Assembly: GCA_947629585.1 (NCBI GenBank)
Contig: CANREH010000014.1
Location: 1 to 43,870 of the forward strand
From: an uncultured Lachnospiraceae bacterium
GTDB taxonomy: Bacteria > Bacillota > Clostridia > Lachnospirales > Lachnospiraceae
Length of the DNA stretch: 43,870 nt
Reading direction: 5' to 3'
Position 1 is the stretch's first letter. Each line of letters begins with the position of its first letter. Both the position numbers and the translations under genes were made by a program. The notes beneath the pieces are model-generated. The model was not told the DNA's origin, did no database searches, and was given only the letters and a program-made list of their open reading frames with translations. Of the stretch, positions 5,571 to 14,730 are shown piece after piece.

Positions 5571-7223
5571 TTAAGATTCCGCCATTTTTACAAGGCATTC
5601 TTTCTCAAAAAAAGTAATACCGTATTTGATCACTTTCCAGCCCCGCATGATAAAGGGCTCAGCATAGTTTTTATCTTCAATCTGCTCCAGCCCTTTTTCG
5701 CACAGATTCTCCATTTCCTGATATTTTTTGGCGTGCTTCACTTCAATGATAACTGCTGTCTTGATCCTGCGGGCATGGATAACAAGATCGCTCCTGCCCA
5801 GGCCATGTTCCCGGTTCGATTCCACGCGGTGGCGGCTGCCCGCCAGTATCCCGGCAAGAAAGGCATGATAGAAATCCTCCCCATAGTCAAAGTAGCTGAT
5901 CGTTTCCGACAGGATATCATTCAAAAACTCCTGGAGCTTTTCCGGTTGCCGTTCAAACAGGTATTTTGCAGCCTCGTCCCGGTTCGGCATACATAAGCTT
6001 TCTTTCATCCATTTCCGGATCTGCTCCACGAAAACAGTACGGATTTCTTTATTTGGGATTACCAGTTCTTCCATCAGGGTTCCGGAGCTTTTTCCCGCCA
6101 GGGTAAGATATCCGGTCAGGTACAGCATACTCCACAAGTTGTCCGGACTGTTCCGTAACTCATAGTAAGTTAAATTTTCGCTTACGGGAGCCTGGATGGA
6201 TTCCCCCTGGATTAAAGCTTCTATATTTTCCCTGATATCGTCGTCCGCAATGTCAATGAGCTCCCTGATAATGCTGTTGGAGCTGGTATTAATCCAGAAC
6301 AGCCTCGGTCTGGTATCAGGGTGATTTCTTAATAAATCAACATAGTTTATGATATCCCACGGGCAGTACATTTCCTCCCCGCCAAAATGATATCCGTCAT
6401 ACCATTCCTTTACTTCCTCATAGACGCTTTCTGCGTGGTAATCGTTCAGGATCTGCCTTACTTCCGTGTCCGTGAAGCCAAAATAGGGGGCAAAATCTTC
6501 ATTAGAAACCGCGTTGATTTTAAAATTATTGAGTCCGGTAAAAATGCTTTCTTTGCTGACGCGCAGGCAGCCTGTTAAGACAGCAAACTCCAAATCATTG
6601 TTTGTTTTCAAAGCTTCACTGAACAATCCCCGGATAAATACAATCATCTCTTCATAATAACCGGCATGGTAAGCCTTATCCAAAGGGACATCGTATTCAT
6701 CAATCAAAAGGATGGCTTTTTTTCCATAGTAAATATGAAGCATACGCAAAAGAAGCACAAGTGCGGAAATCAGTTCCTTCTCTGATGCCTCAAGTTCCAT
6801 AATTTTTAAAAACCTTTTTTTATCAATCAGGCTTTCTTTTTCACTGTCAAGTAAATACGCATAAGTCTGATACAAATCAGAAAGGGATATGGACAATCGG
6901 TCAAGGGCTTTTTGGAAATTGCTGCTTTCCGCACTTTTCATGGAAATAAAGATAACCGGGTATTTTCCCTGATACTGTGAGCACAGCTCTTGTTCCCTGC
7001 TGATATCCAGGCCCTCAAACAGGGAGGGGTCAGAGCCGATATCGAAAAAGTGTTTTAACATACTCATAGTCAAGGTTTTCCCAAACCGCCGCGGACGTGT
7101 GAATAAAGTCACTTTTCCGTGGCTGTCAATCAGTTCTTTTATAAAATTTGTTTTGTCTACATAGTAACAATCTTTCCTGCGGAGTTCTTCAAAATCTTCG
7201 CAGCCTACGAGTAATCTCTTCAT
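5571..7223 (-). CDS. AAA-ATPase with C-terminal PD-(D/E)XK nuclease domain, copy 1
   Basis: Encodes 550 residues, with ATG at 7223 preceded by AGGAGTGAT. The N-terminal ~290 residues are the 'predicted AAA-ATPase' family (AAA-ATPase_like): Walker A-like RPRRFGKTLTMSML near residue 45 and Walker B KAILLIDEYDVPLD near residue 170. The C-terminal part carries a PD-(D/E)XK nuclease-like domain (PDDEXK_9), with D in GLGRSDLVIHARR and E-x-K in VIIEVKHAKKY near residue 500. Full-length genes of this kind are abundant in Firmicutes and Bacteroidetes, often in many copies per genome. Their role is unknown; nuclease, mobile-element and defence functions have been suggested. It is the same length as the family and shows no frameshift. 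It is paired convergently with an LRR gene, the same arrangement as copy 2. Confidence 0.9.
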   Translation of the reverse strand: MKRLLVGCEDFEELRRKDCYYVDKTNFIKELIDSHGKVTLFTRPRRFGKTLTMSMLKHFFDIGSDPSLFEGLDISREQELCSQYQGKYPVIFISMKSAESSNFQKALDRLSISLSDLYQTYAYLLDSEKESLIDKKRFLKIMELEASEKELISALVLLLRMLHIYYGKKAILLIDEYDVPLDKAYHAGYYEEMIVFIRGLFSEALKTNNDLEFAVLTGCLRVSKESIFTGLNNFKINAVSNEDFAPYFGFTDTEVRQILNDYHAESVYEEVKEWYDGYHFGGEEMYCPWDIINYVDLLRNHPDTRPRLFWINTSSNSIIRELIDIADDDIRENIEALIQGESIQAPVSENLTYYELRNSPDNLWSMLYLTGYLTLAGKSSGTLMEELVIPNKEIRTVFVEQIRKWMKESLCMPNRDEAAKYLFERQPEKLQEFLNDILSETISYFDYGEDFYHAFLAGILAGSRHRVESNREHGLGRSDLVIHARRIKTAVIIEVKHAKKYQEMENLCEKGLEQIEDKNYAEPFIMRGWKVIKYGITFFEKECLVKMAES

Positions 7224-7519
7224 TTTTGCATCACTCCTGAAATTTCTGCTTGAACTTATATGCCATATACCACTACATATAAAAGTTTAACATAATTCAT
7301 GGCAAAAGGAAACCATTAAAATTAGGAACTGTTAAGATTTTTTATATTATTTGATTACAAAAATCTGCCGATATCCTATACAGAGAAACTTTCTTTTTCT
7401 GTGTAGGACTAATTTTTAGAGGAAGGGATTGCCTTGAATGGATTAAAAAGTAAAGTAAGTATTGCCATAGGAATCCTGCGGATATTTTAGTAAAGTATGA
7501 AAGAAAGTGAGTGGTGCTT
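7224..7519. promoter_or_regulatory. Divergent promoter region between ATPase 1 and LRR gene 2
   Basis: Spacer between divergent starts. The ATPase side carries AGGAGTGAT as the ribosome binding site. An AT-rich block repeated at 3811 and partly at 10540 follows, then a hairpin TCCTATACAGA/TCTGTGTAGGA (7374-7408). The pairing is kept relative to the copy at 3910 by alternative G-U pairs. Conservation across copies while the flanking genes diverge suggests a regulatory role. Exact promoters were not resolved. Confidence 0.5.
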
Positions 7520-7992
7520 ATGAAGCTTTACAGAAAATGGTTTTTGCTTTTTTTGCTGTTTTTGTCAGCCAGTACAGGTTTGGAATGGAAGGAAAAATCT
7601 GCAAAAGCCGCCATTACATGGAATACGTCAAAAGAACAAAAAACAGTAAAAGGGAATTACACATATTATTATTACCTGTCAAAAAACGGCAGCTATTCCT
7701 GGATTTACCGGGTGGAACGGGCGGACGGAAAGAAGGTTTCTGCGCTCCGTTTCCCGGAAAAAATCGGGAATGCCGTTGTGGTCAAACTGGGAAAAGATCC
7801 CGTTAAAAAGGAAGAATATTATTATAATATATGGGGAGATGATGTAGAGCCTTTCCATAATTATGTCATCAAGAATACGGACATTACGGCATTGGAGATT
7901 CCGGATACGGTGAAGAAAATTACTGCGGCTTCCTTTTCCGGGTTCTGCGGATTGAAATCGGTAAAGCTTCCGGCATCCATGAAAAAAATCCC
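7478..7992 (+). repeat. 515-bp direct repeat, copy 2 (LRR gene 5' part)
   Basis: Second copy of 4007-4521, identical by eye at the nucleotide level. Flanking sequence on both sides differs. Confidence 0.85.
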
Positions 7993-8788
7993 TTATGCGC
8001 TTTTTTATCAGTGCAGCCAGCTTACAGAAGCAGAGCTTCCTGAAAGCCTGGAAGAAATGAACTGGGAAGCATTCGCTAAGTGTAAAAGGCTGAAAAAATT
8101 TAAGATCTCACCGAAAGCGGAAAAATTCCACTGTGTAAAAGGAATGCTTCTTTATAAACCTTATAAATTTAAAGAAAGCTTTTATGTTTTTTATAAGGCC
8201 CCGGCAGGAAAGAAAAAAGTGAAGATCCCGGAAGGGGTGGAAACGATTCATTCAGGGGCATTGTCATACACAAATGCGGAGAAGGTATGGATACCGGCAA
8301 GTGTTACATATATTGAAATAGATGCTTTCTCCGAGAGCAAAGCAAAGAGAATTTTTATTTCAAAGGAAAATCAGAATTATAAGCAGGCGAAGAACTGTAT
8401 TTACAACAAAGACGGATGGCTTGAAGTAGTGATTGTCCCTAAAAGCGGGAAAGTGGTTCTGCCAAAGCAGGTAAAAGGTATCAATAGCGCTGATGTAATC
8501 GGAAAGGATCGGATCGCTGCGCTTGTAGTGCCCAAAGGGTTCAAGACGTTCGGAATAGACTGCAATTACTCTCTGAGATTTCAAACATCAGGGATGAATA
8601 AGATCTATTTCCGATCAAAAAAACCGCCGGAAGCGGAGGATTTCTTTTTTGTATGGGACTGCACCTTTTATGTGCCGAAAGGGAGCAAAAGGGCGTATAA
8701 GAAATGGTGGTATGAAAAGAACCTGTCATTCTACCAGAGTAAATCAGATAAAGTCAGGTTTGTAGAGATGAAAAAAGGGAAACATTGA
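7520..8788 (+). CDS. Secreted BspA-like leucine-rich-repeat protein 2
   Basis: Encodes 422 residues. It uses the same ATG context as LRR gene 1. The signal peptide and first ~157 residues are identical to that protein. The rest is a diverged LRR_5 array (for example LTEAELPESLEEMNWEAF and EKVWIPASVTYIEIDAF) with the same cap (IYFRSKKPPEAEDFF, then FYVPKGSKRAYKKW). It is probably secreted, with no visible anchor. The mosaic of identical N-terminal and divergent C-terminal halves fits either gene conversion of the 5' end or diversification of the exposed repeat surface after duplication. Confidence 0.85.
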   Translation: MKLYRKWFLLFLLFLSASTGLEWKEKSAKAAITWNTSKEQKTVKGNYTYYYYLSKNGSYSWIYRVERADGKKVSALRFPEKIGNAVVVKLGKDPVKKEEYYYNIWGDDVEPFHNYVIKNTDITALEIPDTVKKITAASFSGFCGLKSVKLPASMKKIPYALFYQCSQLTEAELPESLEEMNWEAFAKCKRLKKFKISPKAEKFHCVKGMLLYKPYKFKESFYVFYKAPAGKKKVKIPEGVETIHSGALSYTNAEKVWIPASVTYIEIDAFSESKAKRIFISKENQNYKQAKNCIYNKDGWLEVVIVPKSGKVVLPKQVKGINSADVIGKDRIAALVVPKGFKTFGIDCNYSLRFQTSGMNKIYFRSKKPPEAEDFFFVWDCTFYVPKGSKRAYKKWWYEKNLSFYQSKSDKVRFVEMKKGKH

Positions 8789-8796
8789 TGTATTAG

Positions 8797-8825
8797 ACAG
8801 GGGATGCTTTGGCACCCCCTGTTTT
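8797..8825 (+). terminator. Terminator after LRR gene 2
   Basis: ACAGGGG/CCCCTGT stem followed by TTTT. It is related to the hairpins at 1771 and 5503 and lies just before the 3' end of the convergent ATPase gene. Confidence 0.7.
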
Positions 8826-8838
8826 CTGGCTTTCCGTT

Positions 8839-10494
8839 TTATTGAGGCCCTGCCAGTTTCACAAGGCATTCCTTCTCGAAGAAGGCAATGCCGTATGTTA
8901 TCACCTGCCAGCCCCGCATGATAAAAGGCTCGGCATAGTTTTTATCCTCGATCTGCGCCAGGCCTTTTTCGCACAGCTTCTCCATTTCCTGATATTTTTT
9001 AGCGTGCTTTACTTCAATGATGACCGCTGTCTTGATTCTGCGGGCATGGATGACAAGATCGCTCCTGCCCAGGCCGTGCTCCCGGTTCGATTCCACGCGG
9101 TGGCGGCTGCCCGCCAGTATCCCGGCAAGAAAGGCATGATAGAAATCCTCCCCATAGTCAAAGTAGCTGATCGTTTCCGACAGGATATTATTCAGGAACT
9201 CCTGAAGCTTTTCCGGCTGCCGATCAAACAGGTATTTTGCAGCCTCGTCCCGGTTCGGCATACATAAGCTTTCTTTCATCCATTTCTGGATCTGCTCCAC
9301 GAAAACGGTACGGATTTCTTTGTTCGGGATTACCAGCTCTTCCATCAAAGTTCCGGAACTTTTTTCCGCCAGGGTAAGATATCCGGTCAGGTACAGTATG
9401 CTCCACAGGTTGTCCGGGCTGCTCCGTAATTCATGGTAGGTCAGATTCTCGCTTACGGGAGCCTGGATGGATTCCCCCTGGATTAAAGCTTCTATGTTTT
9501 CTTTGATATCATCGTCCGCAATGTCAATGAGTTCCCTGATAATGCTGTTGGAGCTGGTATTAATCCAGAACAGCCTCGGTCTGGTGTCAGGGTGATTCCT
9601 TAATAAATCAATATAGTTTATGATATCCCACGGGCAGTACATTTCCTCACCGCCAAAACGGTATCCGTCATACCATTCCTTTACTTCTTCATAGAGGCTT
9701 TCAGCGTGGTAATCGTTCAGGATCTGCCTTACTTCCGCATCCGTGAAGCCAAAGTATGGCGCAAAATCTTCATTAGAAATGGTGTCGATTTTAAAATTAT
9801 TGAGTCCGGTAAAGATGCTCTCCTTGCTGACGCGCAGGCAGCCTGTTAAAACAGCGAACTCCAAATCGTTGTTTGTCTTTAAAGCTTTGCCGAAAAAACC
9901 CCGGATCCATGCCGCCATCTCTTCATAATAGCCGGCATGGTAAGCCTTATCCAGGGGAACATCATATTCATCAATCAAAAGGATGGCTTTTTTCCCATAA
10001 TGTACATGGAGCATCCGCAGAAGAATCACAAGGGCAGAGCCGAGATCTTCCTCGGATGCCTCAAGATTCATGATGTCATAAAATCTTTTTTTATCAACAG
10101 GGTTTACTTTTTCACTGTCGAGCAGGAAGGTAAAGTTCTGGTACAGATCGGAAAGGAAAATGGACACTTCTGCTAGGGCTTTTTCAAACCGGATACCTTC
10201 GATGTTTTTCATTGTAATAAAAACCACCGGATATTTTCCCTGATGTTCTGCGCACAGCTCTTTTTCCCTGCTGATATTTAAGCCTTCAAACAGGGAGGGA
10301 TCGGAGCCGATACCAAAAAAATGCTTTAACATACTCATGGTCAGAGTCTTCCCAAACCGCCTTGGCCGTGTGAATAAAGTCACTTTTCCGTGGCTGCCAA
10401 TCAGCTCTTTTATAAAATTTGTTTTGTCTACATAGTAACAATCCTTCCTGCGGAGTTCTTCAAAATCTTCGCAGCCTACGAGTAATCTCTTCAT
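8839..10494 (-). CDS. AAA-ATPase with C-terminal PD-(D/E)XK nuclease domain, copy 2
   Basis: Encodes 551 residues, with ATG at 10494 after AGGAGTGAT. It is a close paralogue of the gene at 5571-7223 along its whole length: Walker A-like RPRRFGKTLTMSML, Walker B KAILLIDEYDVPLDKAYHAG, and the nuclease motifs GRSDLVIHARR and VIIEVKHAKKY. Divergence is greatest in residues ~95-160 and at the extreme C-terminus (LAGPQ). The reading frame is intact. The start and upstream ~60 bp are conserved between copies. Function unknown, as for copy 1. Confidence 0.9.
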   Translation of the reverse strand: MKRLLVGCEDFEELRRKDCYYVDKTNFIKELIGSHGKVTLFTRPRRFGKTLTMSMLKHFFGIGSDPSLFEGLNISREKELCAEHQGKYPVVFITMKNIEGIRFEKALAEVSIFLSDLYQNFTFLLDSEKVNPVDKKRFYDIMNLEASEEDLGSALVILLRMLHVHYGKKAILLIDEYDVPLDKAYHAGYYEEMAAWIRGFFGKALKTNNDLEFAVLTGCLRVSKESIFTGLNNFKIDTISNEDFAPYFGFTDAEVRQILNDYHAESLYEEVKEWYDGYRFGGEEMYCPWDIINYIDLLRNHPDTRPRLFWINTSSNSIIRELIDIADDDIKENIEALIQGESIQAPVSENLTYHELRSSPDNLWSILYLTGYLTLAEKSSGTLMEELVIPNKEIRTVFVEQIQKWMKESLCMPNRDEAAKYLFDRQPEKLQEFLNNILSETISYFDYGEDFYHAFLAGILAGSRHRVESNREHGLGRSDLVIHARRIKTAVIIEVKHAKKYQEMEKLCEKGLAQIEDKNYAEPFIMRGWQVITYGIAFFEKECLVKLAGPQ

Positions 10495-10799
10495 TTTTAC
10501 ATCACTCCTGAAATTTCTTCTTGAACTTATATGCCATATACCACTACATATAAAAGTTTAACATACTTCATGGCAAAAGGAAACTTTCTTTTGAAAATCC
10601 TGAAATTTTCCTGTAAAAAAGTTATCAATCTATACCAGAATTTTCAAAAGAAATGTCTGACCGCTTCAGCGGCTAAAATCTCGCTAATGGATGAACTGTT
10701 ACAATCTGTTACGTTTTGCAAAAAAAGTGCTTGCATTTTATAACATGGTATAGTATAATGAAATCCGTTCGGTGGTTTGTTTCCGAATGAAGAGAATAT
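10495..10799. other. Spacer between ATPase 2 and tRNA-Phe
   Basis: About 80 bp next to the ATPase start repeats the sequence upstream of the other ATPase copy, and similarity then stops after AAAAGGAAAC. The rest is unique AT-rich sequence with the tRNA-Phe promoter at its end. No gene is seen. Confidence 0.6.
10731..10759 (+). promoter_or_regulatory. Promoter of tRNA-Phe
   Basis: TTGCAT, a 17-bp spacer and a perfect TATAAT (10754-10759), about 40 bp before the mature tRNA start. Confidence 0.85.
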
Positions 10800-10872
10800 G
10801 CCCAGATAGCTCAGTTGGTAGAGCAAGGGACTGAAAATCCCTGTGTCGCTGGTTCGATTCCTGCTCTGGGCA
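10800..10872 (+). tRNA. tRNA-Phe (GAA)
   Basis: Cloverleaf with acceptor GCCCAGA/TCTGGGC, D-loop AGTTGGTAGA, anticodon loop CTGAAAA and T-loop GTTCGATTCC. No CCA is encoded. It is a single-gene transcription unit with its own promoter and terminator, and marks the right border of the repeat-rich region. Confidence 0.97.
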
Positions 10873-10879
10873 TGAGAAG

Positions 10880-10914
10880 GCCGATAGGTGCTTAAACGCA
10901 TTTATCGGCTTTTT
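10880..10914 (+). terminator. Terminator of tRNA-Phe
   Basis: A 12-bp stem GCCGATAGGTGC/GCATTTATCGGC with two G-U pairs, loop TTAAAC, then TTTTT. Confidence 0.9.
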
Positions 10915-10946
10915 GTAACTTGTTTCTTAGTAAGGAGGTATGGAGT

Positions 10947-11705
10947 ATGGGGAAAACGGAAACTTTTGAAGAAAAATTACAGACGTTGAAGCAATGGGTT
11001 GAGGACAGCGAAAGGATTGTGTTTTTTGGAGGTGCGGGAGTTTCGACGGAGAGCGGCATTCCTGATTTTCGGAGTGTGGACGGGCTGTATAACCAGAAAT
11101 ATGACTATCCGCCGGAGACGATTTTAAGCCATACGTTTTTTGTCAGGAATACGGAGGAGTTTTACCGTTTTTATAAGGATAAAATGCTCTGCCTGGATGC
11201 CGAGCCGAATGTGACTCACCGGGTTTTGGCAAAATGGGAACAGGAAGGAAAATTGAGCGCGGTTGTGACGCAGAATATTGACGGGCTTCATCAGAAGGCG
11301 GGCAGCAGAACAGTATGGGAGCTGCATGGGACGGTACATAAAAATTACTGCCAGAGCTGTGGAAAGCAGTTTGACGCAAAGTATATCCTTGCTTCCGAGG
11401 GGATTCCAAGATGTGACGCCGTAAAGGACGGCAGGGTATGCAATGGGTTAATTAAGCCGGATGTCGTTTTATATGAGGAGGGATTAGATCCTTATGTAAC
11501 GGATTCCGCTCTGCAGGCAATACAGAATGCGGATATGATGATTATTGCGGGAACTTCCCTTGCCGTGTACCCGGCAGCAGGGATGGTTCGTTATTATCAG
11601 GGAAAGAAGCTGGTGCTGATTAATAAAACGGCGACGCCATATGACAGCAATGCGGATCTGGTTTTCCAGTGCGGCCTGGGGGAAGTGTTCGGAACTTTTG
11701 AATAG
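10947..11705 (+). CDS. cobB: NAD-dependent protein deacylase (Sir2 family)
   Basis: Encodes 252 residues. ATG 10947 is set by AAGGAGG 8 nt upstream; the frame stays open further upstream without a start of comparable quality. Sirtuins use NAD+ to remove acetyl and other acyl groups from lysine, giving nicotinamide and O-acyl-ADP-ribose. Family motifs are present in order: GAGVSTESGIPDFRS (NAD binding), TQNIDGLHQKAGS, ELHGTVHKNYC with the catalytic His, two Cys pairs for zinc (CQSC; CDAVKDGRVC), GLIKPDVVLYEE and AGTSLAVYPAAG. Length is typical. It is a stand-alone gene upstream of the sporulation-related genes. The symbol is by family; the substrate is not known. Confidence 0.93.
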   Translation: MGKTETFEEKLQTLKQWVEDSERIVFFGGAGVSTESGIPDFRSVDGLYNQKYDYPPETILSHTFFVRNTEEFYRFYKDKMLCLDAEPNVTHRVLAKWEQEGKLSAVVTQNIDGLHQKAGSRTVWELHGTVHKNYCQSCGKQFDAKYILASEGIPRCDAVKDGRVCNGLIKPDVVLYEEGLDPYVTDSALQAIQNADMMIIAGTSLAVYPAAGMVRYYQGKKLVLINKTATPYDSNADLVFQCGLGEVFGTFE

Positions 11706-11792
11706 GAACGGAAAAATGGTTGTTGATGTATAGATGAGGAACAAACGGAGATACTGAAACTGAAATGATAAAAACGGAAATGAGGTTTCAGT

Positions 11793-13226
11793 ATGTCAAA
11801 GACGTTATCGAAAGATTTTGATGCCAGGGTAAAGAATTTTAATGAGCTGTTAAGTGTTGATGAAAATTTTGATATGACTTACCGGACGATAGAGATCGGC
11901 GGAAGAAAAGCCTGTTTTTATTTTATCAGCGGGTTTGTAAATCTGGATATTATGGAACAGGTGCTTCGTTTTTTTTATTCCGTGAAGCCGACGGAAGCAT
12001 CCCTGTCCCTGGAAGAATGGACAAAAAAATGCCTTCCCTATGGGCAGATTGAATATTATGAAAATACAGAGGACTGCTTGAAAAAGCTGCTTTCCGGAAT
12101 TCCCTGTCTTTTAGTAGAAGGGTATGACGAGATTATCGGGATTGATTTCCGGATTTATCCGTCCAGGACGATATCTGAGCCGGAAAAGGATCGGGTAATG
12201 CGGGGCTCCAGGGACGGCTTTGTGGAATCGGTATCGGTCAATGTTGCGCTGATCCGGCGGAGAATCCGCAGCGAGAAATTGAGGAATGAACTGTATAACG
12301 TAGGGACCAGCTCAAAAACGGATGTGGTGCTTTGTTATATGGAAGGGCGCGTGAATCAGGAATTTTTGGAAAATATACGGAATAAAATCCGGCATATTCA
12401 AATAGACGCGCTTTCCATGAACCAGGAAAGCCTGGCGGAATGTCTGTATAAAGGCTCGTGGCTGAATCCTTTTCCGAAATTTAAATATACGGAACGCCCT
12501 GACGCGACGGCAGCGGCGGTTTTGGAGGGAAATATTGTGATTATGGTGGATAATTCCCCGTCTGCCATGATCCTTCCGGCTTCGATTTTTGATATAATGG
12601 AAGAAGCGGACGATTTTTATTTTCCGCCTTTTACGGGGACGTATTTAAAATTTTCCCGTTTTCTCATCAATCTTTTGGCATGGCTTTTGGCACCGACCTT
12701 TTTACTGTTGATTATGTATCCGGAGTGGATTCCCGGCAGCCTTTCGTTTATCCAGATTAAGGAGCAGCAGAACCTGCCGCCTTTACTGCAGTTTTTAATT
12801 TTGGAATTTGCCATCGACGGGCTGAAGCTGGCATCGTTAAATACGCCGAATATGTTAAGCACTCCGCTGAGCGTGGTTGCCGGTATTGTTTTGGGGGATT
12901 TTACGGTCAGTTCCGGGTGGTTTAATGCGGAAATTATGTTATATATGGCGTTTATTACCATAGCGAATTATTCCCAGGCGAATTTTGAGCTTGGGTATGC
13001 CCTGAAATTTATGCGGATGCTCTGCCTGATTACGACCGGGATTTTCGGCGTATGGGGATATATCGGGGGATTGGCTGTCACCGTTCTTTTTGTGGCGTGG
13101 AATACTACCCTTTCCGGAAAAAGTTATTTATATCCGTTAATTCCCTGGAATAAAAAACAATTTCTGCACCGGTTTTTCCGGGTAAGCCTTCCTGCCAGTG
13201 AAAAGGGGCAGGATTTTGGAAAATAA
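11793..13226 (+). CDS. GerA/SpoVAF-family spore germination membrane protein
   Basis: Encodes 477 residues. A soluble N-terminal part (about 1-285) contains family motifs such as VNVALIRRRIRSEKL and VGTSSKTDVVLCYMEGR. It is followed by four to six membrane segments (about 285-450), including LINLLAWLLAPTFLLLI, SVVAGIVLGD and NYSQANFELGYALKFMRM. GerAA-type A subunits sit in the spore inner membrane and act as ligand-gated channels at germination. The stand-alone position, without B and C subunits, fits SpoVAF better than a tricistronic gerA operon. The gene downstream starts at or within its end, so the two are probably co-transcribed. Forespore control would be expected, but I did not find a convincing sigma-G promoter. 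Confidence 0.88.
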   Translation: MSKTLSKDFDARVKNFNELLSVDENFDMTYRTIEIGGRKACFYFISGFVNLDIMEQVLRFFYSVKPTEASLSLEEWTKKCLPYGQIEYYENTEDCLKKLLSGIPCLLVEGYDEIIGIDFRIYPSRTISEPEKDRVMRGSRDGFVESVSVNVALIRRRIRSEKLRNELYNVGTSSKTDVVLCYMEGRVNQEFLENIRNKIRHIQIDALSMNQESLAECLYKGSWLNPFPKFKYTERPDATAAAVLEGNIVIMVDNSPSAMILPASIFDIMEEADDFYFPPFTGTYLKFSRFLINLLAWLLAPTFLLLIMYPEWIPGSLSFIQIKEQQNLPPLLQFLILEFAIDGLKLASLNTPNMLSTPLSVVAGIVLGDFTVSSGWFNAEIMLYMAFITIANYSQANFELGYALKFMRMLCLITTGIFGVWGYIGGLAVTVLFVAWNTTLSGKSYLYPLIPWNKKQFLHRFFRVSLPASEKGQDFGK

Positions 13227-14730
13227 AAAAAATATCTTTAAGAGAAAGGTTGAAAAATTGCGTATGGAGAGCTGGGAGGAAATGCAGTATATGCAGGATA
13301 TTTTGAGCGTATTGTCCAATGTATATCCTGTCATTGTTTCCGCAAATTTAACACAAAATACTTATATGAAGCTGGAATACCAGCCGGTTTTAGATGGGGA
13401 AAGATTTAGCTGCGGTGTTTTTGATGATCTGGTTTCTGTAAAGCCCGGCAGCATGGAACCCTATTTTGAGGAGCTTTTTGTCAGTTCTTTTTCCAGAAAA
13501 GCGCTTGTGAAAAAGTTTTTAAATGGAAAAACGGAAGTTTTTGAGGAAATTAAACAGATTTGCTCGGACGGGAAGGAACACTGGTTGGAAATCCATGCGA
13601 TTATGATTTCCAGAGGAGAAGAGGATATCAGGGAAATCTGCCTGGTTCGGATTATCGACGAGAAAAAAGAGAAGGAATTAAAATTAAGGGAAGAAATTAA
13701 AGAGCGCGATATTTCTCTATCGAAAGCACTGCAGTATGAAAAGCTTACCAATGAATGTATGCGGCTGTTTTACCGGGTCGAGAATTTAAAAAATTCCGTC
13801 AGCAGGTTTATAGAGCTTACGGGAAATCATTTTCAGGCGGACAGGGCGTTCGCCTGTGAAATACATAAGGAACAGGTATTTAATACCGTGGAATACTGCC
13901 GGGAAGGCGTGTTGTCCAAAAAGAAATTTATGCAGGGGCTGGATCTCCATATTTTTGACTGCTGGAAGCCGTTGTTCGAGCAGGAACGGTATGCGCTGTT
14001 GGAAAATGTGGAAAAGCTGCCGGAAGAAGCTTTTTTGCTGAAGGAATTTCTTATATCCCATGCCGTATCGGGATTTTTATTAATTCCTGTGGTGTTTGAA
14101 GGGGAGTTAAGGCTTTTTTTGGGATATGACAACCCGAAATTTTCCGATCCGAATTTTATCCCGATGGTGGACACGCTTATTAAGATGGTTCTGGTGGGAA
14201 TTAACCGGGTGTATATCGAAAGAAAAAGAAATACGCTTACCTATAAAGATAACCTGACTAAACTGTGGAACCGTACCAGGATGAATGAAGACATCAATAT
14301 GTTAAATGGAAAGAAAACGGATACGGGTATTTTATTTTTAGATGTTAACGGTTTGAAAGAAATGAATGACAATCACAGCCATGCGGCAGGGGATGCCCTG
14401 CTGTGCGCCTGTGCAAGAATCATTAAGGAGCAGTTTTTGGAATGCACGGAAGAAAAAGGGGAAAATGAATGGAGCGAACGCGCTTACCGGATTGGCGGGG
14501 ATGAATTTGTAGTCTGGCTTAACGGAATTTCAGAAGAGGAATTTAAAGAAAAGGAAACATCTCTCAGGGAGGCTTTTCAAAGGGCGGAAGACTGCTCCGC
14601 TTCTATGGGAGGAATTTTTGAGGAAAATGCAGGGGATATTTACCATTTAATCAAAAAAGCGGATCATCTCATGTATGAGGATAAAAGGGCTTATTATAAA
14701 CTCCGCGGGAATGACCGAAGAAAAGGCTGA
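13198..14730 (+). CDS. Diguanylate cyclase-type GGDEF protein with PAS/GAF-like sensor region
   Basis: Up to 510 residues. The start is uncertain: GTG 13198 (overlapping the upstream gene), TTG 13216 with AGGGGCAGG upstream, and ATG 13264 are all possible. The N-terminal ~150 residues look PAS-like (ending EICLVRIIDEKKEKELKL), then comes a predicted coiled coil, then a GAF-like region (about 190-335), and a C-terminal GGDEF domain (about 340-500). That domain has NLTKLWNR, FLDVNGLKEMND and an intact IGGDEF signature, so it should make cyclic di-GMP. No RxxD inhibitory site was identified and there is no transmembrane segment, so it is cytoplasmic. Linkage to a germination gene is noteworthy but its meaning is unknown. 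Confidence 0.88.
   Translation: MKRGRILENKKNIFKRKVEKLRMESWEEMQYMQDILSVLSNVYPVIVSANLTQNTYMKLEYQPVLDGERFSCGVFDDLVSVKPGSMEPYFEELFVSSFSRKALVKKFLNGKTEVFEEIKQICSDGKEHWLEIHAIMISRGEEDIREICLVRIIDEKKEKELKLREEIKERDISLSKALQYEKLTNECMRLFYRVENLKNSVSRFIELTGNHFQADRAFACEIHKEQVFNTVEYCREGVLSKKKFMQGLDLHIFDCWKPLFEQERYALLENVEKLPEEAFLLKEFLISHAVSGFLLIPVVFEGELRLFLGYDNPKFSDPNFIPMVDTLIKMVLVGINRVYIERKRNTLTYKDNLTKLWNRTRMNEDINMLNGKKTDTGILFLDVNGLKEMNDNHSHAAGDALLCACARIIKEQFLECTEEKGENEWSERAYRIGGDEFVVWLNGISEEEFKEKETSLREAFQRAEDCSASMGGIFEENAGDIYHLIKKADHLMYEDKRAYYKLRGNDRRKG

Noticed and set aside
5377-5574. 65-codon ORF between LRR gene 1 and ATPase 1
   Set aside because: It runs through the terminator hairpin into antisense of the ATPase C-terminus. 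No family match, and no equivalent in the second unit.
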